From a virus: DNA of 64,000 nucleotides. Under the pieces are notes generated by a model that saw only the letters and a list, made by a program, of their open reading frames with translations, was not told where the DNA came from and made no database searches. Below, piece by piece: positions 53,301-60,646 of this stretch (positions are counted from its first letter, which is position 1; each line of letters opens with the position of its first letter). The stretch covers positions 98,912 to 162,911 of IMG/VR virus record IMGVR_UViG_3300037205_000062, one strand, 5' to 3'. The position numbers were made by a program, and so were the translations under genes.

Positions 53301-53602
53301 AAACTTTTACATCGAAAGACGGAAAATATTCAGCAAAATATGATGATTCTTTTAAGGTTGGTGATTTAATTACTGCTTATCAAAAGGGTTATCATGAGTT
53401 TGTAAAATATCAAGAGAGAGGTGAAACTGCTGCTCCCCTTATATATTATAGACGTGTTTTTAAGTTTAATGGACGTTCAGCAAAGTCTAAAAAAGTATTA
53501 TGCTGCGATGCCGTGTATTGTCATAAAGCTTCCGAACATATTAAAAATTTAATTAAAAATTTACACGAACAGATAAAACTTTTGGAACAAATTCCAGCTT
53601 AA
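53297..53602 (+). CDS. hypothetical protein (101 aa)
   Basis: Starts MKTFTSKDGKYSAKYDDSFK; a beta-rich front and a helical end (HIKNLIKNLHEQIKLLEQI). No family recognised. Confidence 0.5.
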   Translation: MKTFTSKDGKYSAKYDDSFKVGDLITAYQKGYHEFVKYQERGETAAPLIYYRRVFKFNGRSAKSKKVLCCDAVYCHKASEHIKNLIKNLHEQIKLLEQIPA

Positions 53603-53611
53603 TCATTAAGC

Positions 53612-53653
53612 TTGACAATTAAGCTTGACAATTATTTAAGGTTAACATATTTT
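53612..53653 (+). promoter_or_regulatory. promoter with duplicated -35 element
   Basis: AAGCTTGACAATT occurs twice in tandem (TTGACA at 53612 and 53625). The second is 17 bases from TATTTT; 7 bases to the ATG at 53661. Confidence 0.65.
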
Positions 53654-53660
53654 TGATACT

Positions 53661-54629
53661 ATGGACTTTGACCATTTTACATATATTCCCAATGGACGTT
53701 GGCAAATGGGATGCGAAGTTGAATGTTGTATTAAGCGCGCCCAAAACAGAAGCTTTGAGAAACAACTTAAATCTTTACACAAAGGAATTGAATTTGAATA
53801 TGATGGTTCATTAAGGCCAATTGGTTGGTCACACGATAATCATAATAGTGAACTGTATTATAATAGAGGGGACATTAGAAACGACGCTCCATTTGATCAA
53901 GGACACGAATTACTGACGCCTGTTTTACCTGTAAAAGATGCTAGTTTACTTTTAATTGAAATTTTTCGTTTAATTGAAAAAGATGGTTATACAAATAAAA
54001 GTTGTGGGCTACACGTTAATTTTTCTCCAATTAATAAATCTGATTATGGAAAGATCAATCCTTTCTATTTAGTTTCGCAACCTATTTGGAATGAAATTCG
54101 GGAAGTGTTTGGGCGTATGAAAAACAAATATTGTAAAAATATTTTTGTGCGCGAAGATATTTGTAAAAATCCCACTTCTATTTTGGAGCATGTTAAGCAT
54201 GGGAAATTTTGGGATAAGTATGATGGTATTGAAAGGACGACTGATTATAAGCATTTGAATGCGATTTCCCTATGGCGTTACATGGTAAAAATGCAGCAAT
54301 TTAATCGTTTTAATAAACAACGTTTTGTTGATTATAAGTGGCATTATTCAGTTGTTAACTTTGATCATTATACTCCCTTACCCGCGCATGATTCAAGAAT
54401 TGAAGTTAGGGGATTTGGTAATAAAAATTATCATTTAAGATTAGAGGAAATTATTTCATACATAGAAAAAATTATTGAATTGTTTGAAAATTCTATGAAT
54501 TTTACTTTAAAGGATATTGGCAAAGAGGAAATAATAGCACCAAAAAAGGAAATTAAACCAAAAAAAGCGTTACAATCTCCTTATTCATCTATTCTTGATG
54601 AAGAATATGATTATACTGAAGCCTTTTAA
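53661..54629 (+). CDS. amidoligase (Amidoligase_2 / GCS-like fold)
   Basis: 322 residues. WQMGCEVECC (G-x-E-x-E), EYDGSLRPIG, GHELLTPVLPVKDA (H-E-L-x-x-P) and NKSCGLHVNFSP (S-C-G-x-H-V) are the conserved blocks of amidoligases related to glutamine synthetase/glutamate-cysteine ligase. They form amide bonds using ATP. A second carboxylate-amine ligase lies at 60647. Confidence 0.8.
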   Translation: MDFDHFTYIPNGRWQMGCEVECCIKRAQNRSFEKQLKSLHKGIEFEYDGSLRPIGWSHDNHNSELYYNRGDIRNDAPFDQGHELLTPVLPVKDASLLLIEIFRLIEKDGYTNKSCGLHVNFSPINKSDYGKINPFYLVSQPIWNEIREVFGRMKNKYCKNIFVREDICKNPTSILEHVKHGKFWDKYDGIERTTDYKHLNAISLWRYMVKMQQFNRFNKQRFVDYKWHYSVVNFDHYTPLPAHDSRIEVRGFGNKNYHLRLEEIISYIEKIIELFENSMNFTLKDIGKEEIIAPKKEIKPKKALQSPYSSILDEEYDYTEAF

Positions 54630-54631
54630 TT

Positions 54632-55102
54632 ATGACAGCTACACCTGAACAATTAGAACAACATGGCAAAGCGGTTAAGAAGCATGTTTTTTATGTGAGA
54701 AAAAATGGCCGTAAATTAATTAAGGAATTTCAGAAACGCCTTAAGGAACATGATTTATCTAAATTAGAAGAGCCAGAATTGAGTGTTTACGCCGAACATA
54801 ATGATAAACTTAAACTAACAGAGTATGGAACGAAAGAATATGAACAACTTTTGGAATTAGTAAAACCAGCTATTACCGCACATTATAGTCAAAATAGGCA
54901 TCATCCAGAACATTTTCCAGATGGAATAAATGAAATGGATTTAGTTGATTTGTTGGAATTACTGTCGGACTGGACAGCAAGCGTAAAGAAAAATAAGAAC
55001 GGCAATATTCATCGTTCTATTGAATTAAATACTAAAAGATTTAATATTAGTCCACAGTTAGCACAAATTCTAACAAATACTGTTCACAGATATTTAAGTT
55101 AA
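54632..55102 (+). CDS. DUF5662-like protein
   Basis: 156 residues. HVFYVRKNGRKL, LKEHDLSKLEEPE, ITAHYSQNRHHPEHFPDG and MDLVDLLELLSDWTAS match the DUF5662 family: HD...H and HHPE could bind metal. Unknown activity. Confidence 0.75.
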   Translation: MTATPEQLEQHGKAVKKHVFYVRKNGRKLIKEFQKRLKEHDLSKLEEPELSVYAEHNDKLKLTEYGTKEYEQLLELVKPAITAHYSQNRHHPEHFPDGINEMDLVDLLELLSDWTASVKKNKNGNIHRSIELNTKRFNISPQLAQILTNTVHRYLS

Positions 55103-55106
55103 TATT

Positions 55107-55274
55107 ATGAAAATTACTTTAGAGCATTTGTTAAGCCAGCAATATTTAAGGGAAGATTATAGCTCTTATTATCCAGAAAAAAATACTGATGAAGATTTTC
55201 GGGTAGAAATTACTCGATTGTTTAATGATTGGGACAAACATCCTTGGGACTGTAAGTGTTTAATTTGTGTTTAA
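55107..55274 (+). CDS. hypothetical protein (55 aa)
   Basis: MKITLEHLLSQQYLREDYSS ... KHPWDCKCLICV. C-terminal CKCLIC may bind metal. Follows the DUF5662 gene by 4 bases. Confidence 0.45.
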   Translation: MKITLEHLLSQQYLREDYSSYYPEKNTDEDFRVEITRLFNDWDKHPWDCKCLICV

Positions 55275-55312
55275 TGCTTGGCAAACGATAAAAAACTTTT
55301 TATTATTTTAAT

Positions 55313-55510
55313 ATGAAATTCAAAGTATCAATTATTGTTGGAGTTGTTGAAGCTAACTCCCAAGAAGAAGCTAACAAAAAGGCTATTCAACATTTAGAAA
55401 ATTTTGCTGGTTCTAATGATGGTAGCGAAATTTTGGCGAATGCTGAACCTATTCTTACAGAAACTACTACTAATGCTTCATGGAGCAAATGGGGAGGATT
55501 TAAAAATTAA
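55313..55510 (+). CDS. hypothetical protein (65 aa)
   Basis: MKFKVSIIVGVVEANSQEEA is a small alpha-beta protein. A weak promoter (TTGGCA...ATTATT) precedes it. No family recognised. Confidence 0.5.
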   Translation: MKFKVSIIVGVVEANSQEEANKKAIQHLENFAGSNDGSEILANAEPILTETTTNASWSKWGGFKN

Positions 55511-55511
55511 C

Positions 55512-55739
55512 ATGAAAAACGTCCAACGAGAATATATTTGCGAAAATCCAGAATGCGGGAACGGAATGAGAGTTTGTGTATTTCATTCTAATATGAAATC
55601 TCGCCAGCAACAATGTGCTTGGTGTGGTCAAAAAATAAAAGATACAGGTAGATATTGGCTTGTTTGGCGCAAAAATGTTATTGGATATAATGGAGACGGT
55701 ACAAAATTTGAGATTTTTAAAAGAAAAGATTTAAAATGA
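55512..55739 (+). CDS. zinc-ribbon protein (75 aa)
   Basis: Start at 55512, one base after the previous stop. YICENPECGNGMRVC and QCAWCGQKI give two cysteine pairs. Overlaps the next gene by 4 bases. Confidence 0.55.
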   Translation: MKNVQREYICENPECGNGMRVCVFHSNMKSRQQQCAWCGQKIKDTGRYWLVWRKNVIGYNGDGTKFEIFKRKDLK

Positions 55740-56509
55740 AAAAGAAAAAAGATTATCCACGTTTGTCTAATGGCGAAATTGATTATTCAAAAGTTGATGC
55801 GGGTAACTGCTTTCGAGATTTTCCCAAAATCTATTCGACAGTTGAAGATATTGAAGAATTCATTTTACATAAAAATTGTTATTATCCAGTATTAATGAAT
55901 CTTCTTAAACTCCGAAAAGAGAATAAGTTAAACTTAACCCCTACGGAAGACGCATTTTATTTTGAAAATCTTTTTGATTATATTTATGATGTTTATCGCA
56001 TCCCTACCGAAGAAACTTATAAGAAAGTAGCTGAATGGTTGCAACATATTGAGTATTCTTTGGTTTTTAGCGGTTTATCTTATGTAAAGTGTAATTCATA
56101 CGAATCTGTTAGAAGCAATTGGGAAGCAAAAGTAAGGTTAGCTGAATTTGCAAAAGAATCTGGTATTAAAAATACTAAATTCGATTTAAAAGAAATTAAT
56201 TGCTTTATTGATATTGGGGAAAACAATGATTTTTATAATAGAAAAGACCCGAAGTTAATTGAATCTTTTTGGATTAAATGTGATAAATGCGTTATTCAAC
56301 CCATTATTAAGGGCGATGAAGCTTATGCTCGCGTCCACGTTTATCCTGAAAGGGTTTATATTTGCGGTTGCGATGATTCATCCTATACACTGTTTACTAA
56401 AACCAAAAAAGAAGCAAAAGAATTTGCGCTATATTTAAAATGTGCCGCGCCAGTTTGGAATTTTCGTTATACTAATATAATTCATCACAAACTTGAATTT
56501 ACTAATTAA
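55736..56509 (+). CDS. hypothetical protein (257 aa)
   Basis: Starts MKKKKDYPRLSNGEIDYSKV. Helical N-terminal half; the second half has a cysteine-containing beta region (WIKCDKCVIQP, YICGCDDSSY). No family recognised. Confidence 0.5.
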   Translation: MKKKKDYPRLSNGEIDYSKVDAGNCFRDFPKIYSTVEDIEEFILHKNCYYPVLMNLLKLRKENKLNLTPTEDAFYFENLFDYIYDVYRIPTEETYKKVAEWLQHIEYSLVFSGLSYVKCNSYESVRSNWEAKVRLAEFAKESGIKNTKFDLKEINCFIDIGENNDFYNRKDPKLIESFWIKCDKCVIQPIIKGDEAYARVHVYPERVYICGCDDSSYTLFTKTKKEAKEFALYLKCAAPVWNFRYTNIIHHKLEFTN

Positions 56510-56551
56510 ATTACTTCACTTTTCCCTAAACTTGTCTTTTTTTTTATAAAA

Positions 56552-56761
56552 ATGAAATCGCGCCCCATTCATCCTAGACAACACAAAGAGCTTGCCATCG
56601 GTGACATTGTATATTTTAGAACAAGTTGTATGAATTTTAATCAAGGTGATTCGGCTAAAGTGACTAAGTTTTTAATAAAAAATGGTAAACCTGCTTATGT
56701 CACTGTAGAAGGAAATTCAATGTTGATCCCCTTTTACTATTTTTGTAAAAAGGAAATATGA
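56552..56761 (+). CDS. MK(S/A)RKII-signature protein (69 aa)
   Basis: MKSRPIHPRQHKELAIGDIV. The body IGDIVYFRTSCMNFNQGDSA looks like a small SH3/KOW-like barrel and is similar in layout to the next gene (VGDTVYLLNDHVAHFRGEAF). Overlaps it by 4 bases. Confidence 0.6.
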   Translation: MKSRPIHPRQHKELAIGDIVYFRTSCMNFNQGDSAKVTKFLIKNGKPAYVTVEGNSMLIPFYYFCKKEI

Positions 56762-56970
56762 AAGCTCGGAAAATTATACCAAGAGAAGAAAAAGAGTTTC
56801 GTGTGGGAGATACGGTTTATCTTCTAAATGATCATGTTGCTCACTTCAGAGGAGAAGCTTTTAAAATTAAAAAAATAATTATTTCGTGGGGCGCGAAGTA
56901 TTTTGTTTTTGATGGTCAAAAAGATGACGAATTTTTTATGGAACATAATTTTTCTAAAAAGAAACCTTGA
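56758..56970 (+). CDS. MK(S/A)RKII-signature protein (70 aa)
   Basis: MKARKIIPREEKEFRVGDTV, then a small barrel-like body. Paralogue of the previous gene. Confidence 0.6.
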   Translation: MKARKIIPREEKEFRVGDTVYLLNDHVAHFRGEAFKIKKIIISWGAKYFVFDGQKDDEFFMEHNFSKKKP

Positions 56971-57002
56971 CTTTTATATAAGGTTATCTTATTATTAGTT
57001 TA

Positions 57003-57533
57003 ATGAAAATATTTATTAAGGATGTAAAAGGTCTTTCTATTCCAAAACAAGCCACTGAAAATGATGCGGCTTATGATATAATTGCTACCACTCCCCCTAT
57101 TATATTTGGAACTAAAATTCAACGTTCTATGGACTATATGGATATGTGGAGCAAAATTACTTTTATTGAATATGGCACAAATGTTTTTATTGCGCCAGAA
57201 GATAAGAATTTTCATACTTTACTTCATCCTCGTTCTAGCATTTCTAAAACGAATTTAATTTTGGCAAATTCCGTGGGATTAGTGGATAACGGCTATCGTG
57301 GACAACTTTATTGCCGTTTTAAATATATTAGTCAACCCGAAGATTTAATAGTTTTAAATGAAGCGGGTGGCACACGAGTTTATACTATTGTTAATTTAGA
57401 TAATATATATAAAGAGGGCGACAAAATTATTCAGATTAAAGCGAGCCAAAATATTCCGATTGATTTTGAGTTAGTATATGATTTAAATAAAACTCAAAGG
57501 GGCGAAGGTGGATTTGGGTCTAGTGGCATTTGA
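57003..57533 (+). CDS. dut: dUTP pyrophosphatase
   Basis: 176 residues. ATENDAAYDI (motif 1), LHPRSSISK (motif 2), NSVGLVDNGYRGQLY (motif 3), and RGEGGFGSSG (motif 5) are all visible. An insert of about 25 residues follows motif 1. Removes dUTP and supplies dUMP for ThyA. Confidence 0.93.
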   Translation: MKIFIKDVKGLSIPKQATENDAAYDIIATTPPIIFGTKIQRSMDYMDMWSKITFIEYGTNVFIAPEDKNFHTLLHPRSSISKTNLILANSVGLVDNGYRGQLYCRFKYISQPEDLIVLNEAGGTRVYTIVNLDNIYKEGDKIIQIKASQNIPIDFELVYDLNKTQRGEGGFGSSGI

Positions 57534-57539
57534 TATTTC

Positions 57540-57568
57540 TTGACAAAGTATAAAAATTGTTTTATAGT
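57540..57568 (+). promoter_or_regulatory. sigma-70-type promoter, leaderless arrangement
   Basis: TTGACA, 17 bases, TATAGT; 6 bases to the ATG at 57575. Confidence 0.8.
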
Positions 57569-57574
57569 TTTTAT

Positions 57575-57787
57575 ATGAAAACGAAACTGTATTTAATAGC
57601 ACATCAAACTGATTTGTTTGGTACATGGGAAACTCCCGAAGAAGCGGTTAAACAACATTTTTCTTATGAAATTAAACACAATGGTTTGAATGTTGACGAA
57701 CAAGTTAAAAAGATGCTAAATCCTCGTTCTGATTATCCAATTTTTATTAAATTGGAAGCTGGCAAGAAATTTAGCATGGATAGATAA
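57575..57787 (+). CDS. hypothetical protein (70 aa)
   Basis: Start at 57575 (MKTKLYLIAHQTDLFGTWET), fixed by the leaderless promoter; the frame is open six codons upstream. No family recognised. Confidence 0.5.
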   Translation: MKTKLYLIAHQTDLFGTWETPEEAVKQHFSYEIKHNGLNVDEQVKKMLNPRSDYPIFIKLEAGKKFSMDR

Positions 57788-57811
57788 TTTTGTCGTTCTG
57801 GAAAATAACAC

Positions 57812-57840
57812 TTGACATTAACAAAAAATTTTGATATTGT
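57812..57840 (+). promoter_or_regulatory. sigma-70-type promoter, leaderless arrangement
   Basis: TTGACA, 17 bases, TATTGT; 6 bases to the ATG at 57847. Confidence 0.8.
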
Positions 57841-57846
57841 TGAAAT

Positions 57847-58239
57847 ATGAAAATTAACATTATTTACCCTAAAGGTTGGTGGAGACTATCAAAAGGTCAA
57901 ATGATGAAAAAGGGAGATAAATTTTGGGATGGGGATTCTGGCGAGGGTTATTGGTTTTTGTATAAGGGCAAGCCTTGTCCAGTTGAGGATACACTTGTTG
58001 TAAGAAAGTATTTAAGCAAGAAGTCTGCTTTAAAACTTAAACAAGAAGAAACCAAAAGGGTTATTAGTGAAAATGTTCCTGTTGTAAATGTGAGTAAAGC
58101 TTTATCGGGAGAATTGAAACCAAATGCTTTTGTTTATCAAGACGAATTTGGAAGAATAGGTATTCTGTTTGGTGTGAGTGGTTGGTTGGGTGCAAAGATT
58201 GAGAAATTTGAGGGTGACCAAGCGCCATTTTGCGGTTAA
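57847..58239 (+). CDS. hypothetical protein (130 aa)
   Basis: MKINIIYPKGWWRLSKGQMM, then GDKFWDGDSGEGYWFLYKGK. W/G-rich first half and a helical linker. Two hairpins follow. No family recognised. Confidence 0.5.
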   Translation: MKINIIYPKGWWRLSKGQMMKKGDKFWDGDSGEGYWFLYKGKPCPVEDTLVVRKYLSKKSALKLKQEETKRVISENVPVVNVSKALSGELKPNAFVYQDEFGRIGILFGVSGWLGAKIEKFEGDQAPFCG

Positions 58240-58281
58240 TTTACACCCCACTATAAATCAAAAAAACTAAAACGGGGTGTC

Positions 58282-58310
58282 GGCGGGTCGCAAGACTTGC
58301 CTTTTTATTT
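58282..58310 (+). terminator. intrinsic terminator
   Basis: GGCGGGTC-GCAA-GACTTGCC followed by TTTTTATTTTATT. Confidence 0.85.
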
Positions 58311-58312
58311 TA

Positions 58313-58340
58313 TTGACAAATCGACAAATTGATGTATATT
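58313..58340 (+). promoter_or_regulatory. sigma-70-type promoter, leaderless arrangement
   Basis: TTGACA, 16 bases, TATATT; 6 bases to the ATG at 58347. Confidence 0.75.
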
Positions 58341-58346
58341 TGAAGT

Positions 58347-58622
58347 ATGGGCAAAAATCGCAACAAGAACAAAAATCTCAATTTCTCAAGAGGCGAGAAA
58401 ACTATGTTGGCATTGGTCGCTAACTTAAATTCGCCAAATAGAAAATATCCAACAGAATTGGAAACACAGAATGCCCTGATGAATATTCAGGGGCTTCTTA
58501 ATGTTTTGAATGGAAAAGCCTATCGTGTTGCGCGGTGTATTGTAGATAAATCTTATCAAGAAGATAGTGATAAAATTAAAAATTACGCCCAAGGTTTAGT
58601 CGAGTGGGCAGAGACGATATGA
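58347..58622 (+). CDS. hypothetical protein (91 aa)
   Basis: MGKNRNKNKNLNFSRGEKTM; asparagine/lysine-rich start then a helical part. No family recognised. Confidence 0.5.
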   Translation: MGKNRNKNKNLNFSRGEKTMLALVANLNSPNRKYPTELETQNALMNIQGLLNVLNGKAYRVARCIVDKSYQEDSDKIKNYAQGLVEWAETI

Positions 58623-58666
58623 TAAGATAATTTGAATATAGATCACTTTTTTTAGGTCTATTATAT

Positions 58667-59173
58667 GTGTACATTAATAGATTTGATAAAAATGGTAAAT
58701 GCGCCCAAGACGGTAATAAAGTAGAAGATTTATTTTATAATCTTTTAATAAAAAGGGGACAGGTCAGAAAAGCTACCATTGGAGAACAACGTAAACATAT
58801 TGATTTTATTCTTACTAAAGAAGGGAAAGAAATTACTTACGATGTTAAGGCGCTTAAGCGGATTAATAGAAACGATTCTGATACTGATGATAGTTTAATT
58901 TGGATAGAATGGTTAAGCGTCGGAGGGAATGATGGTTGGATTAGCGGCAAGTGTGACTTCATTGTTTTTGAGCAAAAAAATTCTTTTATTATTATACAAA
59001 GAGAGAAACTAAAGGAACTTTGTATGAAACTTTGTGATTTAACTTCAATTGTAAAATCTTCCAGCAACGCTCTTTATTGTTCGTATCAAAGATATGGGCG
59101 AAAAGATTTACTTTCTCTTATTAAGACTTCTGACATTATACCAGTGGCTGATGAAATTGTTCAGAAAATTTAA
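58667..59173 (+). CDS. phage PDDEXK-like nuclease family protein
   Basis: 168 residues, GTG start. KHIDFILTKEGKEITYDVKA then LKRINR shows D...(E/D)xK-type spacing (D in HIDF, D-V-K in YDVKA), and IWIEWLSVGGNDGWISGKCD follows as in a conserved phage endonuclease-like family. Catalytic role inferred from the pattern only. Confidence 0.6.
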   Translation: MYINRFDKNGKCAQDGNKVEDLFYNLLIKRGQVRKATIGEQRKHIDFILTKEGKEITYDVKALKRINRNDSDTDDSLIWIEWLSVGGNDGWISGKCDFIVFEQKNSFIIIQREKLKELCMKLCDLTSIVKSSSNALYCSYQRYGRKDLLSLIKTSDIIPVADEIVQKI

Positions 59174-59214
59174 TTTTATATTTTACATAAACGTCTCATT
59201 TTTGGACATTTTTC

Positions 59215-59243
59215 TTGACATATATAGAAAATTACTGTAAATT
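59215..59243 (+). promoter_or_regulatory. sigma-70-type promoter, leaderless arrangement
   Basis: TTGACA, 17 bases, TAAATT; 6 bases to the ATG at 59250. Confidence 0.8.
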
Positions 59244-59249
59244 AAGATT

Positions 59250-59399
59250 ATGGACACGATAAAAATTATTCTAAATGAAAAAGGTCAATTAGACACAATT
59301 CTTAGCGATGGGGAACCCAATATACAAGTTCTACAGCGCGGGAAAAATGACAGTAAAATTGACGAATTTGAAAGCATACTCGACGTAGTAGATTATTAA
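59250..59399 (+). CDS. hypothetical acidic protein (49 aa)
   Basis: MDTIKIILNEKGQLDTILSD ... ESILDVVDY. Placed directly behind a leaderless promoter, which supports it in spite of its size. Confidence 0.5.
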   Translation: MDTIKIILNEKGQLDTILSDGEPNIQVLQRGKNDSKIDEFESILDVVDY

Positions 59400-59404
59400 T
59401 TCTC

Positions 59405-59860
59405 ATGGATATTGATACACTTCAATTGCCAATATGGGTTGTGCAAGGCGTTAATTTTATTGCTAAAGTTCAAACGGATGAATATAACGCGCAATTCGCG
59501 CCCTTACACCAAGCCGAAGAAGCCGCTACTCGAATCATAGAGCAATTCAAAGGGCATGATAGAAAAATTCCTTGTGAAATTTCAGGTGAACAAAAAATTC
59601 CAGAATTAGGCGGCGTACTTCTTGTGTATTTATTAAATTCAGACCCGCAAGATGGTTTTCTTTTAATGGTACATGAATTACTTGCTAATGCTGGTTTTTA
59701 TAAAGACTCTTTTGCAGTTCAAAAATTAACAGAAGAAACTCTAAAAGAAAATAATCAAACAGAAGATGATATTTTAAAAATTAAAAAAACCAAAAAGGAA
59801 AAAAAGAAACCAGTCAAAAAACCACGTAAACGTGGACCTAACAAGAAAAAGAAAAAATAG
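59405..59860 (+). CDS. hypothetical protein with lysine-rich tail (151 aa)
   Basis: Soluble alpha-beta part (residues 1-115), then a strongly basic tail (KKTKKEKKKPVKKPRKRGPN) likely to bind nucleic acid. Confidence 0.5.
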   Translation: MDIDTLQLPIWVVQGVNFIAKVQTDEYNAQFAPLHQAEEAATRIIEQFKGHDRKIPCEISGEQKIPELGGVLLVYLLNSDPQDGFLLMVHELLANAGFYKDSFAVQKLTEETLKENNQTEDDILKIKKTKKEKKKPVKKPRKRGPNKKKKK

Positions 59861-59863
59861 CAC

Positions 59864-59892
59864 TTGACATATAATAAAAAGTATTTTAATGT
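59864..59892 (+). promoter_or_regulatory. sigma-70-type promoter with leader ORF
   Basis: TTGACA, 17 bases, TAATGT; 6 bases to an ATG (59899) that opens a 4-codon frame (MTRI stop), followed by a terminator hairpin. Confidence 0.65.
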
Positions 59893-59911
59893 CATATTAT
59901 GACACGTATAT

Positions 59912-59946
59912 AACGCTCTAACAAATTTGGAGCGTTTTTATTTTTA
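59912..59946 (+). terminator. terminator/attenuator between leader peptide and gene
   Basis: AACGCTC...GAGCGTT followed by TTTTATTTTT. The start codon of the next gene lies at the end of the T run, so read-through is needed to express it. Confidence 0.65.
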
Positions 59947-60293
59947 TGAAATCACGAAAAATTATACTAAGAAATAGTTGTTTCAGCTATAAATTTTTTA
60001 AATTGGGGCATTTATATGAATTAGTTAAAATTGGCAAAAACCCACTTAAATCTTCTAATTATTGGTTTGGTGCAAAAGTTTGGCTACGTGAAAATGATGA
60101 AAAAATAGAAAAAGTTGGTCTTTTGCGTAAGGGCCAAATCGCATGTATTAAAGATGACGTTTTATTTCCTCATATTGCCTTTGATGATTCTTTTAAATTT
60201 TTAGAAGATAATAAACCTCAAACATTAATTGCAAAAGCATGCAGAGGGAAAGCGGTAAATTATTCTAAAACATTTGGAACTGTTACGACATAA
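59946..60293 (+). CDS. MK(S/A)RKII-signature protein (115 aa)
   Basis: MKSRKIILRNSCFSYKFFKL, then a beta-rich body (LGHLYELVKIGKNPLKSSNY) unlike other members except for the YxLxK-type barrel pattern. Sits behind an attenuator-like hairpin. Confidence 0.6.
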   Translation: MKSRKIILRNSCFSYKFFKLGHLYELVKIGKNPLKSSNYWFGAKVWLRENDEKIEKVGLLRKGQIACIKDDVLFPHIAFDDSFKFLEDNKPQTLIAKACRGKAVNYSKTFGTVTT

Positions 60294-60314
60294 AATAAAA
60301 TTTACAAAACAAAC

Positions 60315-60343
60315 TTGACAAACCAAAAAAGACAATCTAACTT
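60315..60343 (+). promoter_or_regulatory. sigma-70-type promoter
   Basis: TTGACA, 17 bases, TAACTT; 9 bases to the ATG at 60353. Confidence 0.65.
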
Positions 60344-60352
60344 AATAATATT

Positions 60353-60601
60353 ATGGCACAAAAACCAACAAAAAGTATCGGGCAACCTGAAATAATGGTT
60401 GCGGAAACACAAATCGTTCGGGATGCAGTTGTTATCTCGTTCCCCAAGAGTATTCTTAATAAGGTACCAATTGAAAATGGGCGCGCCTTTTTCTGTGTTA
60501 CCAATGGTGTGCTGCAAGTTAGCGGCAAAGTGCCTAGCGCAGTAATGCCGATGGCAGTAATTAGCGATGAGGGCTTTATGCCCCAAGGTGGACAAGGTTA
60601 A
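60353..60601 (+). CDS. small protein at the head of the ligase cluster (82 aa)
   Basis: MAQKPTKSIGQPEIMVAETQ ... GFMPQGGQG. One beta-rich core with a disordered GQ tail. It could be a substrate of the ligases that follow, by position only. Confidence 0.5.
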   Translation: MAQKPTKSIGQPEIMVAETQIVRDAVVISFPKSILNKVPIENGRAFFCVTNGVLQVSGKVPSAVMPMAVISDEGFMPQGGQG

Positions 60602-60608
60602 TTTTTTC

Positions 60609-60637
60609 TTGACATAAACGCAAAACTAAACTATACC
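60609..60637 (+). promoter_or_regulatory. sigma-70-type promoter
   Basis: TTGACA, 17 bases, TATACC; 9 bases to the ATG at 60647. Confidence 0.7.
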
Positions 60638-60646
60638 TAAATTATT

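Noticed and set aside
53608-53636. Short tandem repeat as a possible attachment site
   Set aside because: It is a duplicated promoter -35 box with normal downstream spacing; no integrase gene is visible in the window.
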